DNA from: Muribaculaceae bacterium Isolate-036 (Harlan)
GTDB lineage: Bacteria; Bacteroidota; Bacteroidia; Bacteroidales; Muribaculaceae
NCBI GenBank assembly: GCA_003833075.1
Contig: RIAY01000004.1
Span: 1-64,000 of the forward strand
Direction: 5' to 3'
DNA: 64,000 nucleotides
Shown: positions 61,951 to 64,000 of the stretch, piece by piece
How positions within the stretch are numbered: position 1 is the stretch's first letter
Layout of the letters: every line of letters begins with the position of its first letter
Made by a program: the position numbers and the translations under genes
Notes under the pieces: model-generated
The model's database searches: none
What the model saw: only the letters and a program-made list of their open reading frames with translations
Told to the model about the DNA's origin: nothing

Positions 61951-64000
61951 ATGAGAAACCATGAACAAAAATCCGGGAACCTGACGGGACATTGCACATT
62001 GCTGGCGATGCTCTGCATTGTCTTGGCTTTCTGCATGCCTGTCGGCGGGGTCAACTTCTACCCCCCTGTGCGCCTCGGTGTCAACCAGGGACTCGCCACA
62101 ACATACGTGACACATGTAGCGCAGGATAACCGGGGATTCATATGGGTAGGTTCCGACAACGGTCTGTATCGTTTCGACGGGCACTCGTTCGTGCTTTACA
62201 CAAGAGAGAATTCCGAACTTCCGGGAAACACCATATCTTCGTTGTTTCACGATGATGCTTCCGACCGGCTTTTTGTTGGAACAAAAAGCGGACTCGGAAT
62301 GATAGACTGCAATACCGGAAAGCCGGAGAAGATAGTGTTGGGACATGACGCTCAGATCTTCAATGTGACGGATATTCTCCCTGCCTATGACGGAGGTGTG
62401 TGGATTGCCAATCATTATCGCACGATTGTCCACATATCGCCTGACGGCAAGGAAACGGTATATCCGACAAAAGACTTCAAGGGTCTTCCCGAATCCGTCA
62501 TATCTCTTGCAGACGACGGCAAGGGGCATCTGATAATAGCACACAGCACGGAGGGAGTCTCTGTGGTTGACATAGCCTCGCGCAAGGTTAAGACCTATAG
62601 CCATGAACGTGGAAATGCCAATGGCATACCGCAAGGTATAATACATACAATCCATATAGATTCCCATAAGAATATATGGCTTGGCTCGAATCATGGTCTA
62701 TCACTGTTTATTCCCGAACGCGAAATTTTTCATACTTTCCTTCACAATCCGGATTCATCCGGATCAATAGCTGGAAACCATGTCTACTCTATAATGGAAG
62801 ATGCCGACGGTCTCATCTGGGTCGGTTGTGACATGGGAAGGGTGAGTGTCTTCAATCCTACGGATCTTACAGCCGGAAGTCCTGAGAATCTGAGGTTTCG
62901 AAATTATAATGTGAGCCAGCAGAGCGGGCGGGGAATCGCCAACGGAAACATACGTTACATTTTCGAGGATTCATTCGGAAACATGTGGATATGCAATTAC
63001 GGCACCGGACTTGAATTCATGAGTCATCACCGTTCTCCATTCAGGCAGCTTCCTTATTTCGACACACCTACAGAGGGGTTCGACAACCGTGTGATATGGT
63101 CGACATATACCGATGCCGATGGCTCGATATTGCTTGGCGGCACTAATTCCATAGGAGTCTTCCGCAACGGTGTGATATCCGATGTGATGGGTTTCGCAAC
63201 CGACATGTCGCATCCCTATTCGCGGGTAACGACACTCGGACGCGGTGACGGAGACCTGCTGGTTGGTCTTTATGACGACGGTCTTCTTCGTCTTGACAGG
63301 GAACGCAGACATTTCGAAAGAATTGATCTGGGACGTCCGGACATAGGAATCAACGTCATTTTCAATGATTCACAGAAAGGAACGTTTATAGGATGCTCCG
63401 AGGGTATTCTGAGATATTCCGGAGGTAAGGCGGAGTTCATGGAGGCTCCGGGGAAGGCGATGGGACATCTCTCGGTGACCGGGATTGTAAGGGATAAACG
63501 CGGACGGTTCTGGGTCGGCACATTCGGCAACGGCATATTTGTATTTGACGAAAAGTTCTCAAGAGTCATGCATGTTCATCCGCGCTATATGAACGGAGGT
63601 ACTGTGAAAAGCCTGTATGTGGATTCCAAAGGATGGATATGGATTCTCACGCACGGCACATTATGTGTGGTGGAAGATGCCTCGCAGGAAAAAATAACGA
63701 TAAGACGTGTCCGTCATCACACTGTCAAAAATATCGAGAATCTTCGCGCCATCACGGAAGACCGCGAGGGCAACATCTGGTTCTCGTCTGATACCGGACT
63801 GCACGTGTGGATAAGGAAGAGCGGAGAATATCGTAATTTTCAGTCTGATTTCGTGCTTCCGAATTTCAATGACCGTGCGGTGACGTGTGATGCCGGCGGC
63901 AATCTGATTTTCGGAGGAGGTCACGGCGCCAGTATGTTTTCTCCCGATTTCATCTCTTCGGAATGGAAGGCAGGCAAAGTGCAGATTGTGGAATGCATGA
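61951..64000 (+). CDS. Hybrid two-component system regulator (HTCS), N-terminal part, cut by window end
   Basis: An open frame of 683 codons from 61951 to the window edge. A signal/anchor segment (LLAMLCIVLAFCMPVGG) is followed by a two-component-regulator propeller of Reg_prop repeats: DNRGFIWVGSDNGLYRFDG, KNIWLGSNHGLSLF, GLIWVGCDMG, GNMWICNYGTGLEF, GRFWVGTFGNGIF and GNIWFSSDTGLHVW. These are the periplasmic sensor blades of HTCS proteins that bind oligosaccharides and activate the adjacent SusC/D operon. The histidine kinase, receiver and AraC-type HTH should follow outside the window. Confidence 0.9.
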   Translation, partial: MRNHEQKSGNLTGHCTLLAMLCIVLAFCMPVGGVNFYPPVRLGVNQGLATTYVTHVAQDNRGFIWVGSDNGLYRFDGHSFVLYTRENSELPGNTISSLFHDDASDRLFVGTKSGLGMIDCNTGKPEKIVLGHDAQIFNVTDILPAYDGGVWIANHYRTIVHISPDGKETVYPTKDFKGLPESVISLADDGKGHLIIAHSTEGVSVVDIASRKVKTYSHERGNANGIPQGIIHTIHIDSHKNIWLGSNHGLSLFIPEREIFHTFLHNPDSSGSIAGNHVYSIMEDADGLIWVGCDMGRVSVFNPTDLTAGSPENLRFRNYNVSQQSGRGIANGNIRYIFEDSFGNMWICNYGTGLEFMSHHRSPFRQLPYFDTPTEGFDNRVIWSTYTDADGSILLGGTNSIGVFRNGVISDVMGFATDMSHPYSRVTTLGRGDGDLLVGLYDDGLLRLDRERRHFERIDLGRPDIGINVIFNDSQKGTFIGCSEGILRYSGGKAEFMEAPGKAMGHLSVTGIVRDKRGRFWVGTFGNGIFVFDEKFSRVMHVHPRYMNGGTVKSLYVDSKGWIWILTHGTLCVVEDASQEKITIRRVRHHTVKNIENLRAITEDREGNIWFSSDTGLHVWIRKSGEYRNFQSDFVLPNFNDRAVTCDAGGNLIFGGGHGASMFSPDFISSEWKAGKVQIVECM

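Noticed and set aside
61879..62694. 271-codon minus-strand frame
   Set aside because: Antisense to the HTCS sensor, which has signal peptide, promoter and Reg_prop repeats on the plus strand.

Overview
The window is from a gut Bacteroidales chromosome, most likely a Muribaculaceae-type relative. The evidence is a SusC/SusD pair with a hybrid two-component regulator, Bacteroidetes promoter elements (TTTG and TAnnTTTG about 20 bases apart), tRNAs without encoded CCA, and secreted proteins sharing a Bacteroidales C-terminal tail. The taxon is inferred from protein style, not from a marker gene.

Layout. (1) 1-7.1 kb is worn mobile-element territory: a tyrosine recombinase next to a second one that has lost most catalytic residues, a short DUF1016 nuclease, a fossil of an ATP-binding regulator gene, an oriT-like hairpin cluster, a nearly leaderless 48-codon ORF, a frameshifted excisionase-like gene and a further integrase. 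(2) 7.1-18.3 kb is a defence locus. It holds a stand-alone protein resembling the sulfur-binding domain of ScoMcrA, divergent from a seven-gene operon that begins with sspB (DUF4007), sspC (P-loop ATPase) and sspD (PAPS-reductase-like), the single-strand DNA phosphorothioation genes. The operon continues with a PLD-helicase, a 76-residue protein, an SMC/Rad50-like ATPase and a 191-residue protein. No SspA or SspE is present. (3) 18.7-20.8 kb has an orphan gene and an IS630-family element with a TTTTTTA slippery site. (4) 20.96-42.85 kb is a 21.9-kb genomic island in the 3' end of tRNA-Leu(CAG). It is bounded by an 18-bp near-perfect repeat and paired arm-type repeats, with its integrase at the left end. 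It carries an IS4-interrupted gene beside a metallo-beta-lactamase-fold gene, an AlbA/HATPase regulator, a RelA/SpoT-like HD protein, a MobA-like protein with a second oriT-like region, another excisionase-like gene, an IS982 element, an eight-gene restriction-like operon and a BRO-N/Fic fusion.

(5) From 42.8 kb the sequence looks like core chromosome: tRNA-Leu and tRNA-Pro, then a gene set (steroid 5-alpha-reductase, old-yellow-enzyme reductase, two SDRs) that resembles the bile-acid 5AR/5BR/3-HSDH clusters of other gut Bacteroidales, then a Tricorn-type protease. (6) 50.5-64 kb is a polysaccharide utilisation locus: GH128-like glycanase, small secreted protein, SusC, SusD, GH43 (exo-beta-1,3-galactanase type) and the start of a hybrid two-component regulator cut by the window end.

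The most unusual unit is the operon at 31.66-41.75 kb. Two sister C5 cytosine methyltransferases precede an 827-residue MmeI-like methyltransferase scaffold whose SAM-binding and catalytic motifs are both destroyed. They are followed by an SF2 helicase, a GIY-YIG nuclease, an unknown protein, a probable PD-(D/E)XK nuclease and another unknown protein. I do not recognise this combination as a named system.
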